Origin: Paenibacillus sophorae
GTDB lineage: Bacteria; Bacillota; Bacilli; Paenibacillales; Paenibacillaceae
DNA length: 64,000 bases
Reading direction: 5' to 3'
Assembly (NCBI RefSeq): GCF_018966525.1
Contig: NZ_CP076607.1
Span: forward strand, 2,480,001-2,544,000
Below are positions 1 through 8,260 of this stretch, one piece after another. Made by a program: the position numbers and the translations under genes. A model generated the notes under the pieces. That model searched no databases. It was given only the letters and a program-made list of their open reading frames with translations, and was not told the origin of the DNA. Each line of letters opens with the position of its first letter. Position 1 is the stretch's first letter.

Positions 1-837
1 CGATTGCTCTGGATGAAGGCATGTCCATACGCCCACCGGGCGGTCATTGTCCGTAAGCTGCTCGGTCTGGATAAGGTGATCAGTCTCGGCACGGCAAGTC
101 ATTTCCGTACGGAGTACGGGTGGGAATTTTCATTGGACGAGGGCGGCGTCGATCCGGTGCTGGGCATCCGCTACATTAAGGAAATTTACGACCGGGCCGA
201 TCCGCATTATAAAGGCCGTCCTACGGTCCCTATTGTGGTTGATATCATCACCGGACAAGGTGCCAACAGCGACTATTTCAGACTCACCAATTATCTTGAA
301 ACGGTCTGGTCGGATTTTCACATGGAAGGGGCGCCGGATCTGTATCCGGAGGAATCGCGCGGAGATATCGACGCTTTGAACGATGTGATTTTCAGGGATG
401 TCAACAGCGGAGTGTACAAAGCGGGCTTTGCCCATTCCCAGGAAGCCTACGAGCGGGCCTATGATACGCTGTTTGCCCGTCTGGACGAGCTGGAACGGCA
501 TCTTCAGACCAACCGTTACCTCTTCGGCAATCGGCTTACGGACTCGGATGTGCGTTTGTATACTACACTCGCCCGGTTCGACGCCGCTTATTATTCTGTA
601 TTCAATACGAATCGGAACCGTCTCATCGATTTCCCGAACTTATGGGGCTATGCCCGCGATTTGTACCAAACTCCGGGTTTTGGGGACACGACGGATTTTG
701 CCGCGATCCGGAACAGCTATCACGCTTCGCCGCATCTCAGGGGATTCGCTGGCAACCCCAGCGGTATTTACCCCAAAGGACCGGATGATCGTCTCTGGAA
801 TACCCCGCACGGGCGGGAAAAATTAAGCAAAGGGTGA
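1..837 (+). CDS. Glutathionyl-hydroquinone reductase-like protein (GST superfamily), 5' partial
   Basis: The reading frame is open from base 1, so the N-terminus lies outside the window. The visible part starts just before the thioredoxin-fold active site ACPYAHR, whose Cys is the expected catalytic residue of the YqjG/ECM4 omega-type GST family. Family hallmarks follow in order: DEGGVDPVLGIRY, RPTVPIVVD, NSGVYKAGFAHSQEAYE, LTDSDVRLYTTLARFD and the RDLYQTPGF segment of the C-terminal helical domain. Family members reduce glutathionyl-hydroquinones. The usual CPWAHR motif has Tyr for Trp here. A close paralogue follows after 5 nt. The thiol partner is uncertain, because Bacillales generally use bacillithiol rather than glutathione. 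Confidence 0.85.
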   Translation, partial: RLLWMKACPYAHRAVIVRKLLGLDKVISLGTASHFRTEYGWEFSLDEGGVDPVLGIRYIKEIYDRADPHYKGRPTVPIVVDIITGQGANSDYFRLTNYLETVWSDFHMEGAPDLYPEESRGDIDALNDVIFRDVNSGVYKAGFAHSQEAYERAYDTLFARLDELERHLQTNRYLFGNRLTDSDVRLYTTLARFDAAYYSVFNTNRNRLIDFPNLWGYARDLYQTPGFGDTTDFAAIRNSYHASPHLRGFAGNPSGIYPKGPDDRLWNTPHGREKLSKG

Positions 838-842
838 ATACG

Positions 843-1817
843 ATGACGAAACAGGTGAAAGAGAATCCGGCAGAAATCGTGCGTGACGGTTCCTTTATCC
901 GGCAGCAGAACCGATTTACCAGCGTTTTCGGCGAAGGTCCGGGAGAGCTTGCAGTTCAGGCCGGACGCTACCGGCTGATCTGGTCCGCCGCTTGTCCCTG
1001 GGCGCATCGCGCAGTAATCGTTCGCCGGCTTCTCGGACTGGAGGACGCCATCGGTCTTGGCACTGTGGACCCGATTCGTCCGAATCTGCCGCATACGGAT
1101 TGGGCTTTTACGCTGGATGAGGGCGGCGTCGATCCCGTACTTGGCATCCGCTATTTGAGCGAAGCCTACTTGAAGGCCGATCCCGGCTACACGGGACGTC
1201 CCACCGTTCCGGCTATTGTGGAGATTGAATCGGGGAAAGTGGTCAACAACGATTACTTCCGGTTGACGAATCATTTGGAGACGACGTGGGCACCGCTGCA
1301 TAAGGAAGAAGCGCCGAATCTGTATCCCGAGCATTTGCGCGGGGAAATCGATACGCTGAACGATACGATCTTCCACGAAGTGAACAATGGCGTATACAAG
1401 GCTGGCTTTGCCCGCTCGCAGGAAGCGTATGAAAAAGCCTACACCGCCCTGTTTCACCGTCTTGATGAACTGGAGAAGCATCTCTCCACGCAGCGTTACC
1501 TGTTCGGGGATGCCCTAACGGATTCGGATGTACGGCTGTATACGACCCTGGTCCGGTTTGACGCCGCCTACTATACCGCATTCCGCTGCAACCGTCAGCG
1601 GCTTGCCGATTACGCGCATTTGTGGGCGTATGCAAGAGATTTGTATCAGACTCCCGGGTTCGGGGATACGACCGATTTTGAAGCGATCAAGAAGCACTAC
1701 CATCTGTCCGCTCTTATCGCTGCTGAAGGGTCCAATCCCTACCGGATTTTGCCCAAAGGCCCGGACTTATCAGTATGGAACGAGCCGCATGGCCGCGGAC
1801 AGGGAAAGGAGTCCTGA
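843..1817 (+). CDS. Glutathionyl-hydroquinone reductase-like protein, second tandem copy
   Basis: A 324-residue full-length member of the YqjG/ECM4 omega-GST family, paralogous to the gene just upstream. The active-site motif ACPWAHR places the catalytic Cys at residue 51. RPTVPAIVE, NNGVYKAGFARSQEAYE and LTDSDVRLYTTLVRFD match the same blocks in the first copy. I chose ATG 843, which has an AAAGGG element about nine bases upstream. A GTG at 834, overlapping the previous stop, is possible but has poorer spacing. The gene is 2 nt from the dehydrogenase gene that follows, so co-transcription is very likely. Known family chemistry is thiol-dependent reduction of quinone conjugates; the substrate here is unknown. 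Confidence 0.87.
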   Translation: MTKQVKENPAEIVRDGSFIRQQNRFTSVFGEGPGELAVQAGRYRLIWSAACPWAHRAVIVRRLLGLEDAIGLGTVDPIRPNLPHTDWAFTLDEGGVDPVLGIRYLSEAYLKADPGYTGRPTVPAIVEIESGKVVNNDYFRLTNHLETTWAPLHKEEAPNLYPEHLRGEIDTLNDTIFHEVNNGVYKAGFARSQEAYEKAYTALFHRLDELEKHLSTQRYLFGDALTDSDVRLYTTLVRFDAAYYTAFRCNRQRLADYAHLWAYARDLYQTPGFGDTTDFEAIKKHYHLSALIAAEGSNPYRILPKGPDLSVWNEPHGRGQGKES

Positions 1818-1819
1818 AG

Positions 1820-2965
1820 GTGATAACTTTAAAGGCTCCTTACGTATATATGAATGAATCGGGAGCATTGGCGAAGGCGGGAGCTCTTGTCGCAGAACTG
1901 GGACAGAAGGCGTACCTGATTGGCGGCGACACCGCTCTGCGCAGAGTACAAGGCCCGCTGCTTGCCAGCTTGCATTCGGCCGGAATAGAAACCGTTACGG
2001 AAGTTAACCAGGGGGAGGTTAGCCGTTTTAATATCGAAGATTACGCCTGGAAGACGTCCGAGATCGGTCCGGATGTTCTGATTGCCACGGGCGGAGGGCT
2101 GGTTCTGGACCTTGTAAAAGCGGTAGGGGATCGTACGGGAATTCCCGTAGTTGCTGTACCGACTATAGCGGCTACCTGCGCGGCTTGGTCCGCTCTGAGT
2201 ATCCTGCACGACGATGAAGGAAGAGCTGACGGCGCTCTTTTTCTGACGCGTTCACCCGCTGTTGTCATCGCCGATTCCGATGTGCTGGCCGAAGCGCCGA
2301 AGCGATATTTTGCCTCAGGAATTGGCGACACGCTGGCGAAATGGTATGAAGTTGCCCTGAATTTAAAAGAAGGGGCGGGTCATCCGGACATATTGCTTAG
2401 CCTTGCGCCCGCCAAGCTGGCGCTGGATATTATCGAGCGTTTCGGCCCCGAGGCTTATTCGCAGGCGGGCAGCGGCAAAGCCGGAAAGGCATTCCGGGAA
2501 GTAACCGATGCCATTGTTATGCTGACCGGGCTGGCCGGTACGATAAACGGGAAAGCGGGACGCGCGCTGGTGGCGCACGCCATTCACGACAGCTTCACCC
2601 ATCTGCCCGATACGCATGATACGCTGCACGGGGAGAAGGTAGGATTTTGCCTCATTGTTCAATCGATTCTTGAAGGACGAAGCGATATCAAAGAGCTGAC
2701 TGCGGCGCTTCGGCGCTACAATCTGCCAGCCACGCTGGCGGAACTTGGAGTACATGAACATGTCGATGACAAGATCCGCAAGGTGGCCGAATCGACGCAA
2801 ATTATTCCTTCCGCCGAAGGATTTGCATTTCCTACGGACAGCGGCAGGTTGACCCAAGCGATTTGGGCCGCGGATGCGGCAGGCCGTGCGGCATTGCCCA
2901 ATGGGACAATATCCGCCAATAAGATAGTGCCAGATAGGACGTTATTTCCATATTATCCATATTAA
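1820..2965 (+). CDS. Iron-containing alcohol dehydrogenase, glycerol dehydrogenase (GldA) family
   Basis: A 381-residue protein with the GldA layout. An N-terminal NAD-binding half carries the glycine-rich ATGGGLVLDLVKAVGD, and a helical C-terminal half carries metal ligands: Asp in GIGDTLAKWYE, His in VAHAIHDSF and His in TLHGEKVGF. Known members oxidise glycerol or related polyols with NAD+. GTG 1820 is chosen because AAGGAG lies eight bases upstream; an ATG at 1775 would overlap the preceding gene by 43 nt. The gene sits between GST-like enzymes and a sulfonate-type ABC importer. The physiological substrate may therefore be another small hydroxy or keto compound (inference) rather than glycerol. 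Confidence 0.85.
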   Translation: MITLKAPYVYMNESGALAKAGALVAELGQKAYLIGGDTALRRVQGPLLASLHSAGIETVTEVNQGEVSRFNIEDYAWKTSEIGPDVLIATGGGLVLDLVKAVGDRTGIPVVAVPTIAATCAAWSALSILHDDEGRADGALFLTRSPAVVIADSDVLAEAPKRYFASGIGDTLAKWYEVALNLKEGAGHPDILLSLAPAKLALDIIERFGPEAYSQAGSGKAGKAFREVTDAIVMLTGLAGTINGKAGRALVAHAIHDSFTHLPDTHDTLHGEKVGFCLIVQSILEGRSDIKELTAALRRYNLPATLAELGVHEHVDDKIRKVAESTQIIPSAEGFAFPTDSGRLTQAIWAADAAGRAALPNGTISANKIVPDRTLFPYYPY

Positions 2966-2980
2966 TAGAAGGTGGTTTCC

Positions 2981-4090
2981 TTGAAAATGAACAAGATCCA
3001 ATATGCAAAGAGTCAATTCTTTATCGTTATGCTTGTTATCGTCGCTCTAATGGCAGCTTTGACCGGATGCTCCTCCAATACCGCATCTTCCGAAAATAAC
3101 GGAACAGCCGGTTCGGGTGCTGAGAGTACCGCCGAAGAGAGTCAGGCAACGGCGTCTGCTACTGGTTCCACCGTCGATCTGAGCAATGTAACACTGAGAA
3201 TCGGTCAGGTTGGCTGGCCTGAATGGGAGGAAGGCTTTAAAGCGGCAGGCCTGCTTGAAACTCCTTATAAGCTGGAATTCAGCGTGTTTCAGGGCGGGAA
3301 TCTGGAGCTTGAAGCCATAGCGGCCGACCAGCTCGACTTCGCAATAACCAGTGAAATTCCGCCGATTTTCGCTTCACAGGCGACTAATCAGGGCAATTTC
3401 AAAATTGTTGGCGTGCAAAAATGGAATACGTTGCTCCAGGAGCTGGTCATTCCAAAAGACTCGCCGATTAAATCGGTGGCGGAGTTGAAGGGGAAAAAGG
3501 TGGCCTACGTTCAAAATACGACTTCTCAATATTTCTTGGCCAAAATGCTGGAATCCGCGGGGCTGACCTGGAAGGATATCGTACCGGTCAAGCTGACAAC
3601 GGCCGAAGGATTGACTGCGCTGGTTGGAGGCAAGGTGGATGCGCTCGCCAGCTACAGCAACTCGATTACGGCTGCGCACCAGAATGGAGCTACTACGTTG
3701 GCAAGCGCGAAGGATATTCTCTCCGGTAACTTTCCGATTAATGTCAATGTGAACGCGATTAACGATCCGGCCAAACATGCGGCGGTGGCTGATTTTCTGC
3801 AGCGGTTGACCAAGTACTATGCATGGACCCGAGCCAATCAGGAGAAGTGGGCCGAAATCACGGCAGAGAAGACCCATCAGAAAAAAGAGGATGTTCTAGG
3901 TACGCTCATCAATGGGGATAAACAGCGTCCGCTTGCTCTGGAGGCCATATCGGAAGGTGCGATTGCTTCACAGCAGGATATCGCTGATACGCTGACTTCC
4001 CTTGGACAACTGCCGGGTAAAATCGAAGTGTCGGGTGTATGGAGCCATGATTTTGATTCGGATATTGCCAGCATTCTGGCTGCGAAGTAA
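2981..4090 (+). CDS. ABC transporter substrate-binding lipoprotein, aliphatic sulfonate/nitrate/taurine type (SsuA-like)
   Basis: This lipoprotein of about 369 residues has a hydrophobic signal segment ending in the lipobox LTGC, then a Ser/Thr/Ala/Glu-rich linker of about 40 residues. An NMT1/SsuA-type periplasmic-binding fold follows, with LRIGQVGWPEWEEGF, the FQGGNLELEAIAADQLDFA block and LKGKKVAYVQNTTS. It should be anchored outside the membrane and pass substrate to the adjacent SsuC/SsuB-like proteins. TTG 2981 is preferred since GGTGG lies five bases upstream; ATG 2987 and GTG 2972 are alternatives. The family covers sulfonates, taurine, nitrate and pyrimidine precursors, so the ligand cannot be read from sequence alone. 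Confidence 0.85.
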   Translation: MKMNKIQYAKSQFFIVMLVIVALMAALTGCSSNTASSENNGTAGSGAESTAEESQATASATGSTVDLSNVTLRIGQVGWPEWEEGFKAAGLLETPYKLEFSVFQGGNLELEAIAADQLDFAITSEIPPIFASQATNQGNFKIVGVQKWNTLLQELVIPKDSPIKSVAELKGKKVAYVQNTTSQYFLAKMLESAGLTWKDIVPVKLTTAEGLTALVGGKVDALASYSNSITAAHQNGATTLASAKDILSGNFPINVNVNAINDPAKHAAVADFLQRLTKYYAWTRANQEKWAEITAEKTHQKKEDVLGTLINGDKQRPLALEAISEGAIASQQDIADTLTSLGQLPGKIEVSGVWSHDFDSDIASILAAK

Positions 4091-4111
4091 ACGGTCAAGG
4101 AGGCGGCGAAT

Positions 4112-4866
4112 ATGGACAAAAGGAAAAGGAGGCAGGGCCTGCGGGCGGCGGTTCCGTGGATTGTGCCAGTCCTGGTTATTGTCTTCTGGCATATTTCCAC
4201 AACGACCGGCATTGTGGCGGGAAATATCCTGCCGCCTCCGCTTGAAGTGGTCCGAGCCTTCATTCATCTTCTTGAGAACGGCGAACTGGCGCGAAATGTC
4301 GGCATCAGCACCCAAAGAGCGGTCCTCGGATTTTTGATTGGCGGGTCAATCGGATTTCTGCTGGGACTTATCAACGGTGTGTGGTTCAAGGCGGAGCATC
4401 TGCTGGACACTACGATTCAAATGATCCGCAACATCCCCCATCTGGCCTTGATTCCCATTGTCATTTTGTGGTTTGGAATCGGCGAACAAACGAAGCTGCT
4501 GCTCGTATCGCTGGGGGTGTTCTTCCCGATTTACTTAAATACGTTTCATGGCATCCGTTCCCTTGATCCGAAGCTGGTCGAGATGGGCATCTTCATGTCA
4601 TTTTGCCTGGAGCGCTGCCGTCCATTCTGGTCGGTGTCCGCCAGTCGCTTGGCATTATGTGGCTTACGCTTATTGTGGCGGAAACCGTAGCCGCGGATTC
4701 GGGAATCGGCTATATGGCGATGAATGCGCGTGAATTTATGAGGATGGATATTATTGTGCTCAGCATTTTGTTATACGCTCTGCTCGGAAAGCTGTCGGAC
4801 AGTCTGGCCAAATGGCTGGAAAAAAGCTGGCTTAGGTGGCATCCGAACTTTACCAGAAAAGGATAG
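4112..4866 (+). pseudogene. SsuC-like ABC permease, frame broken by an internal deletion
   Basis: The first part reads from ATG 4112 in one frame, with typical SsuC segments such as MIRNIPHLALIPIVILWFG and NTFHGIRSLDPKLVEMG. From base 4597 the family sequence continues in another frame (VILPGALPSILVGVR, then TLIVAETVAADSGIGYMA) to the stop at 4866. Family proteins carry about 13 residues between the EMG and VILPGA blocks; only 8 nt are left, so about 31 nt are missing. The loss removes the EAA loop that docks on the ATPase. Uncorrected, the first frame ends at 4690 with an aberrant tail. The alternative explanation is an assembly error, although a single-base slip would not explain so many missing residues. 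Confidence 0.8.
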
Positions 4867-4879
4867 GAGGCATGGGAGC

Positions 4880-5653
4880 GTGGAGAGAACGGTTCAAGGA
4901 GCTTCTTTGCAGACAGAAGGGCTGGAGAAAAAGTTCGGGGACGTATCCGTGCTCAAAGGAATGGAGCTGACGGTGGAGCCGGGTGAATTCATCGCCGTTG
5001 TGGGAAAAAGCGGATGCGGCAAAAGTACGCTGCTCCGTCTGATTGCCGGGCTGGAAAGGCCGACCTCCGGGACGGCCCGGCTGGACGGCAAGCCGGTTAG
5101 CGGAATCGACCCGCAGGCGCGGGTGCTGTTCCAGGAATCCCGTCTGCTCCCGTGGAAGAGGGTTATCGAAAATGTCCGGCTTGGCGCAACGGGCAGAGAC
5201 CGGGACAGGGCGCTGGAAGCGCTGCGGCTTGTCGGGCTGGAGGCTCGCGCGCAGGACTGGCCCGGCGTGCTGTCGGGCGGACAGCAGCAAAGGGTCGCTC
5301 TTGCGCGGGCGATCGCGGGCCAACCGCGATTGCTGCTGCTGGACGAGCCGTTCGGCGCGTTGGATGCTTTAACCAGGCTGGACATGCAGAAGCTGATCGA
5401 ACGTCTATGGGCGGAACAGCATTTTACCGTCCTGCTTGTGACGCATGATGTTAGCGAAGCTGTGGCGCTGGCGGACCGTGTCATTCTGGTTGAAGACGGG
5501 CGGATTACGATGGATGAGCGAATCGCGCTGGGCCGTCCGAGACTCAGAGATTCCGGGTTTGCGCATTACGAGAATGTGATTTTGAAGCGCGTTATGAACG
5601 TGACGGATGATACGGTCTATCCTAAAACGAAGGAGTTCCAATACTCTATCTGA
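4880..5653 (+). CDS. ABC transporter ATP-binding protein, sulfonate/nitrate type (SsuB-like)
   Basis: A 257-residue ATPase with Walker A GKSGCGKSTLL, Q-loop region LFQESRLLPWKRV, signature LSGGQQQRVALARA, Walker B LLLLDEPFGALD and switch histidine in LLVTHDVSEA. It powers the importer formed with the neighbouring lipoprotein and permease. GTG 4880 is chosen because AGGAGG (4865-4870) sits nine bases upstream, overlapping the permease stop; a nearby ATG at 4872 is out of frame. The open frame extends upstream to 4754 but overlaps the permease. The ATPase is intact although its permease partner appears broken, so the permease lesion may be recent or a sequencing artefact. Confidence 0.9.
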   Translation: MERTVQGASLQTEGLEKKFGDVSVLKGMELTVEPGEFIAVVGKSGCGKSTLLRLIAGLERPTSGTARLDGKPVSGIDPQARVLFQESRLLPWKRVIENVRLGATGRDRDRALEALRLVGLEARAQDWPGVLSGGQQQRVALARAIAGQPRLLLLDEPFGALDALTRLDMQKLIERLWAEQHFTVLLVTHDVSEAVALADRVILVEDGRITMDERIALGRPRLRDSGFAHYENVILKRVMNVTDDTVYPKTKEFQYSI

Positions 5654-5696
5654 TCAAGATGAGAATCATAAATAATAACAGGGAGGAGCGCGCATC

Positions 5697-6893
5697 ATGA
5701 ATGGAACGAAATCGGACTATTCTTTTAACGAGAGTATTATCTTGCAGCATGTCGGACGTACCAAGATCGCCAATCCCGATAGTGTTAATCTGTCTTTCGG
5801 ATTTCCGGCGCCGGACCTGCTTCCCATTGAGGCTCTAAACCATGCGGCTTCGGCTGCGCTTATCCGTGACAACGTGGACGCTCTGCATTATACCGGCGGC
5901 AAGGGTCCCGAGCTTGTGAAAAGGTGGATGCTGCAGCGGCTGCGCAAGTTCGGAATCGAAGCGGACGAAGACTGCTATCTTGCTGTTTACGGAGCTAACC
6001 AGGGTATTGAGCTTGCCGCACGGGTGCTTCTAAATCCGGGGGAGACGGTTTGGGTTGAGGCTTCAACCTATTTCAACGCGCTTCATATGTTTCGGTATGC
6101 CGGAGCGGAGATTGAGGGCTTTCCCGTCGATCATGACGGTCTTGACGTTGACCGGGTGGAAAGCGCGCTGAAACAAGCGGTTCAAAGCGGCGGAGCGCTG
6201 CCTAAATTCATTTATGTGATGCCTAATTTTCAAAATCCTACAGGTGCTTCAATGCCGCTTGAGAGAAGACGCCGTCTGGCCGAGCTGGCGAAATATTATA
6301 ATATATTTATCTTGGAGGATGACGCCTACGGCGAGCTTCGATTTGAAGGAGCACACCTGCCGTCCGTATACTCTTTCGCTCCTGAAAGAGTAATTTATCT
6401 CGGCACTTTTTCGAAGACGCTCGGACCGGGCCTGCGTCTGGGAAGCGTCATCGCTCCGAATGAAGTGATTCGGAGAATGCGCTGCCTGACGCTGGACAGT
6501 CCTCCAAGTCCCGTCACCCAGGAAATATTGGGGTGGCTCCTGTACAATTACGATTATGATGCGCAGATCGAGCGTCTGAACAGCCGCTACAGAGCCCGGC
6601 GGGACGCGATGACGGATGCGGTCCGGTCGGAGTTTGGAGATGCCGCTGCGTACACGCGCCCTGAAGGCGGATTTTTCCTGTGGCTGGCCTTCCCTCGTGA
6701 GACGGATGCGGGGCAGCTGCATCGGCTGGCCGAGGACAGGGGGGTCAGCGTTGTTCCGGGCAACCCGTTCTATGCGGCCGGAGGAAATTCTCCCTTTATC
6801 CGATTATGCTTCAGCTATTGCGGCGAATCGGAAATTAAGCGCGGCGTAAAGCTGCTGGGACAAGCTTACTTTGAGCATTTGAACAAGCTGTAA
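5697..6893 (+). CDS. PLP-dependent aminotransferase, class I/II (2-aminoadipate/LysN-like)
   Basis: This 398-residue fold-type I aminotransferase has the PLP-binding lysine in GTFSKTLGPGLRLG, the NPTGASMPLERR block and the ILEDDAYGELRF aspartate that contacts the pyridine nitrogen. It resembles the stand-alone aminotransferase domain found in 2-aminoadipate transaminases and MocR regulators, but has no N-terminal GntR-type DNA-binding domain. ATG 5697 is preceded by GGGAGG at good spacing. It lies 43 nt after the ABC ATPase gene in the same direction and is probably the last gene of the operon. The amino donor and acceptor are not predictable from sequence. Confidence 0.85.
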   Translation: MNGTKSDYSFNESIILQHVGRTKIANPDSVNLSFGFPAPDLLPIEALNHAASAALIRDNVDALHYTGGKGPELVKRWMLQRLRKFGIEADEDCYLAVYGANQGIELAARVLLNPGETVWVEASTYFNALHMFRYAGAEIEGFPVDHDGLDVDRVESALKQAVQSGGALPKFIYVMPNFQNPTGASMPLERRRRLAELAKYYNIFILEDDAYGELRFEGAHLPSVYSFAPERVIYLGTFSKTLGPGLRLGSVIAPNEVIRRMRCLTLDSPPSPVTQEILGWLLYNYDYDAQIERLNSRYRARRDAMTDAVRSEFGDAAAYTRPEGGFFLWLAFPRETDAGQLHRLAEDRGVSVVPGNPFYAAGGNSPFIRLCFSYCGESEIKRGVKLLGQAYFEHLNKL

Positions 6894-7001
6894 ACCGGCG
6901 TTTTTTAGACGGAAGCAATCTGGGTGCCTGCCGGTGTGTTCGGGTGTGATGATGAATGGACACATCTGCTTCATAATTTGATCTCTTTATGTATAGATTC
7001 C

Positions 7002-7030
7002 TTGATGTTGGGGGACGGCGCAAGTATAAT
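7002..7030 (+). promoter_or_regulatory. Predicted sigma-A promoter of glcT
   Basis: TTGATG (7002-7007) and TATAAT (7025-7030) are separated by 17 bp and lie about 70 bp upstream of the glcT start. This gives the regulator its own promoter, separate from the upstream ABC operon. Confidence 0.65.
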
Positions 7031-7097
7031 TTAACCGTGCCGTTTCCATTTTGGCTGCTGTCAGAAATAAGGATTTGGATAATAAAGAGGTGTACAC

Positions 7098-7952
7098 GTG
7101 AGCAGCATAACTGTGGCCAAGGTGCTGAATAATAATGTTATCATCGCCGACCATCCCCAATATGCCGAAGTGGTCGTTATTGGCAAGGGAATCGGGTTTA
7201 ATCGCAAGAGCCGCGATCAGATCGACTTATCGGCTGTGGAAAAGATGTTCATTCTAAGAAACCAACAAGAGCAGGAACAATATAAAGAGCTTGTGCCACA
7301 GGTCGATGAGAAGCTGATTGAAATCATTCAGGAAATCGTGCTGTACATTATGCAGCGGAGCCGGCAGCCGGTCAACGAGCATATCCATATTGCGCTTACA
7401 GATCATATCTCCTTTGCCATTCGGCGGTACGAGCAGGATGTAGCCCTTCATAATCCTTTTTTGTATGAGACCAAAGAGATTTATCCCGAGGAATATGCCA
7501 TGGCTGAATACGCTATCGCCAGAATTAACAAGACGATGGGTGTAACGATGCCTGTCGACGAGATTGGGTTTGTCGCTCTGCACATTCATAGTGCGCTTAG
7601 CAACAGCAGTATATCGGAGCTCAAGCAGCATTCCCAACTGATCGGAGACTTGGTCAACCTTGTCGAGATCAGTCTCGAGTACCGTGTTCCCAGAGATTCC
7701 TTGGATTACTCAAGGCTTGTTACTCACCTGCGGTTTGTGCTTGAACGGCTCCGCCGCGGCGAGGCGGTCAAGGAGACCTCTTCGCTTGACAGCTTGATGA
7801 AACGCGAATATCCGGAAATGTATGCGCTCGCTTGGAAGCTGACGAAGGTGATGGAGCGGCGCATGCACCTGTCTGTATATCCGGCGGAAGTCAGTTATCT
7901 GACCGTTCATTTACAGCGTCTTGCCCAGAAAAAAGAGGACGAAGCCGGATGA
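7098..7952 (+). CDS. glcT: BglG-family transcription antiterminator, GlcT-like
   Basis: A 284-residue protein with an N-terminal RNA-binding CAT domain (about 1-60, with NNNVIIADHPQY and VVIGKGIGFNRK) followed by two PTS regulation domains. PRD1 (about 70-170) contains HIHIALTDHISFAIRR and LHIHSAL; PRD2 runs to the C-terminus and contains TVHLQRLA. BglG-family proteins bind a RAT hairpin in nascent mRNA and block a terminator, with activity set by PTS phosphorylation of PRD histidines. The adjacent ptsG leader has a matching RAT/terminator, which supports GlcT specifically. GTG 7098 follows AAAGAGGTG at good spacing. Confidence 0.92.
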   Translation: MSSITVAKVLNNNVIIADHPQYAEVVVIGKGIGFNRKSRDQIDLSAVEKMFILRNQQEQEQYKELVPQVDEKLIEIIQEIVLYIMQRSRQPVNEHIHIALTDHISFAIRRYEQDVALHNPFLYETKEIYPEEYAMAEYAIARINKTMGVTMPVDEIGFVALHIHSALSNSSISELKQHSQLIGDLVNLVEISLEYRVPRDSLDYSRLVTHLRFVLERLRRGEAVKETSSLDSLMKREYPEMYALAWKLTKVMERRMHLSVYPAEVSYLTVHLQRLAQKKEDEAG

Positions 7953-8025
7953 ACAGTCTTAAGGGAAGCGCCTGTCCCGGCATCCTTCACACGTTTGGCC
8001 GAATGTGGCATTTTTAAGGCATATA

Positions 8026-8054
8026 TTGCAAGATGAAATAATTGATGCTAGAAT
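8026..8054 (+). promoter_or_regulatory. Predicted sigma-A promoter of ptsGHI
   Basis: TTGCAA (8026-8031) and TAGAAT (8049-8054) are spaced by 17 bp and lie about 30 bp upstream of the RAT element. Transcripts would start just ahead of the antiterminator target. Confidence 0.7.
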
Positions 8055-8085
8055 AAAAACTGTCAATAAGCAAAACAGAATACTT

Positions 8086-8113
8086 ACGTGTAACTGATTC
8101 GATCAGGCATGAG
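8086..8113 (+). promoter_or_regulatory. Ribonucleic antiterminator (RAT) of ptsG, GlcT target
   Basis: The segment contains CTGAT-TCG-ATCAG (8094-8106), a perfect five-pair hairpin, within a context closely resembling the known ptsG RAT. Its 3' part (8106-8113) is also the left arm of the downstream terminator, so RAT and terminator cannot form together. GlcT binding would stabilise the RAT and permit read-through. Confidence 0.85.
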
Positions 8114-8210
8114 TGATTTACAGTATCTTGGTTGTATTCCCCTTAGTCGGGGTAATCTAACTTTAGGGTTAGAGAACAACGGGTGTGCTGTATATGCTCA
8201 TGCCTTTTTT
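8106..8210 (+). terminator. Conditional terminator in the ptsG leader
   Basis: GGCATGAG (8106-8113) pairs perfectly with CTCATGCC (8197-8204), followed by six T residues. The loop is long (about 83 nt) and includes two smaller hairpins: CCCC/GGGG near 8140-8152 and CTAAC/GTTAG near 8157-8172. The left arm overlaps the RAT, which is the expected logic of GlcT control. Confidence 0.8.
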
Positions 8211-8260
8211 GTTCTCTGTTTTGCTTGTAGTCCATAATCGTCCAAAGGAAGTGAAACTTT

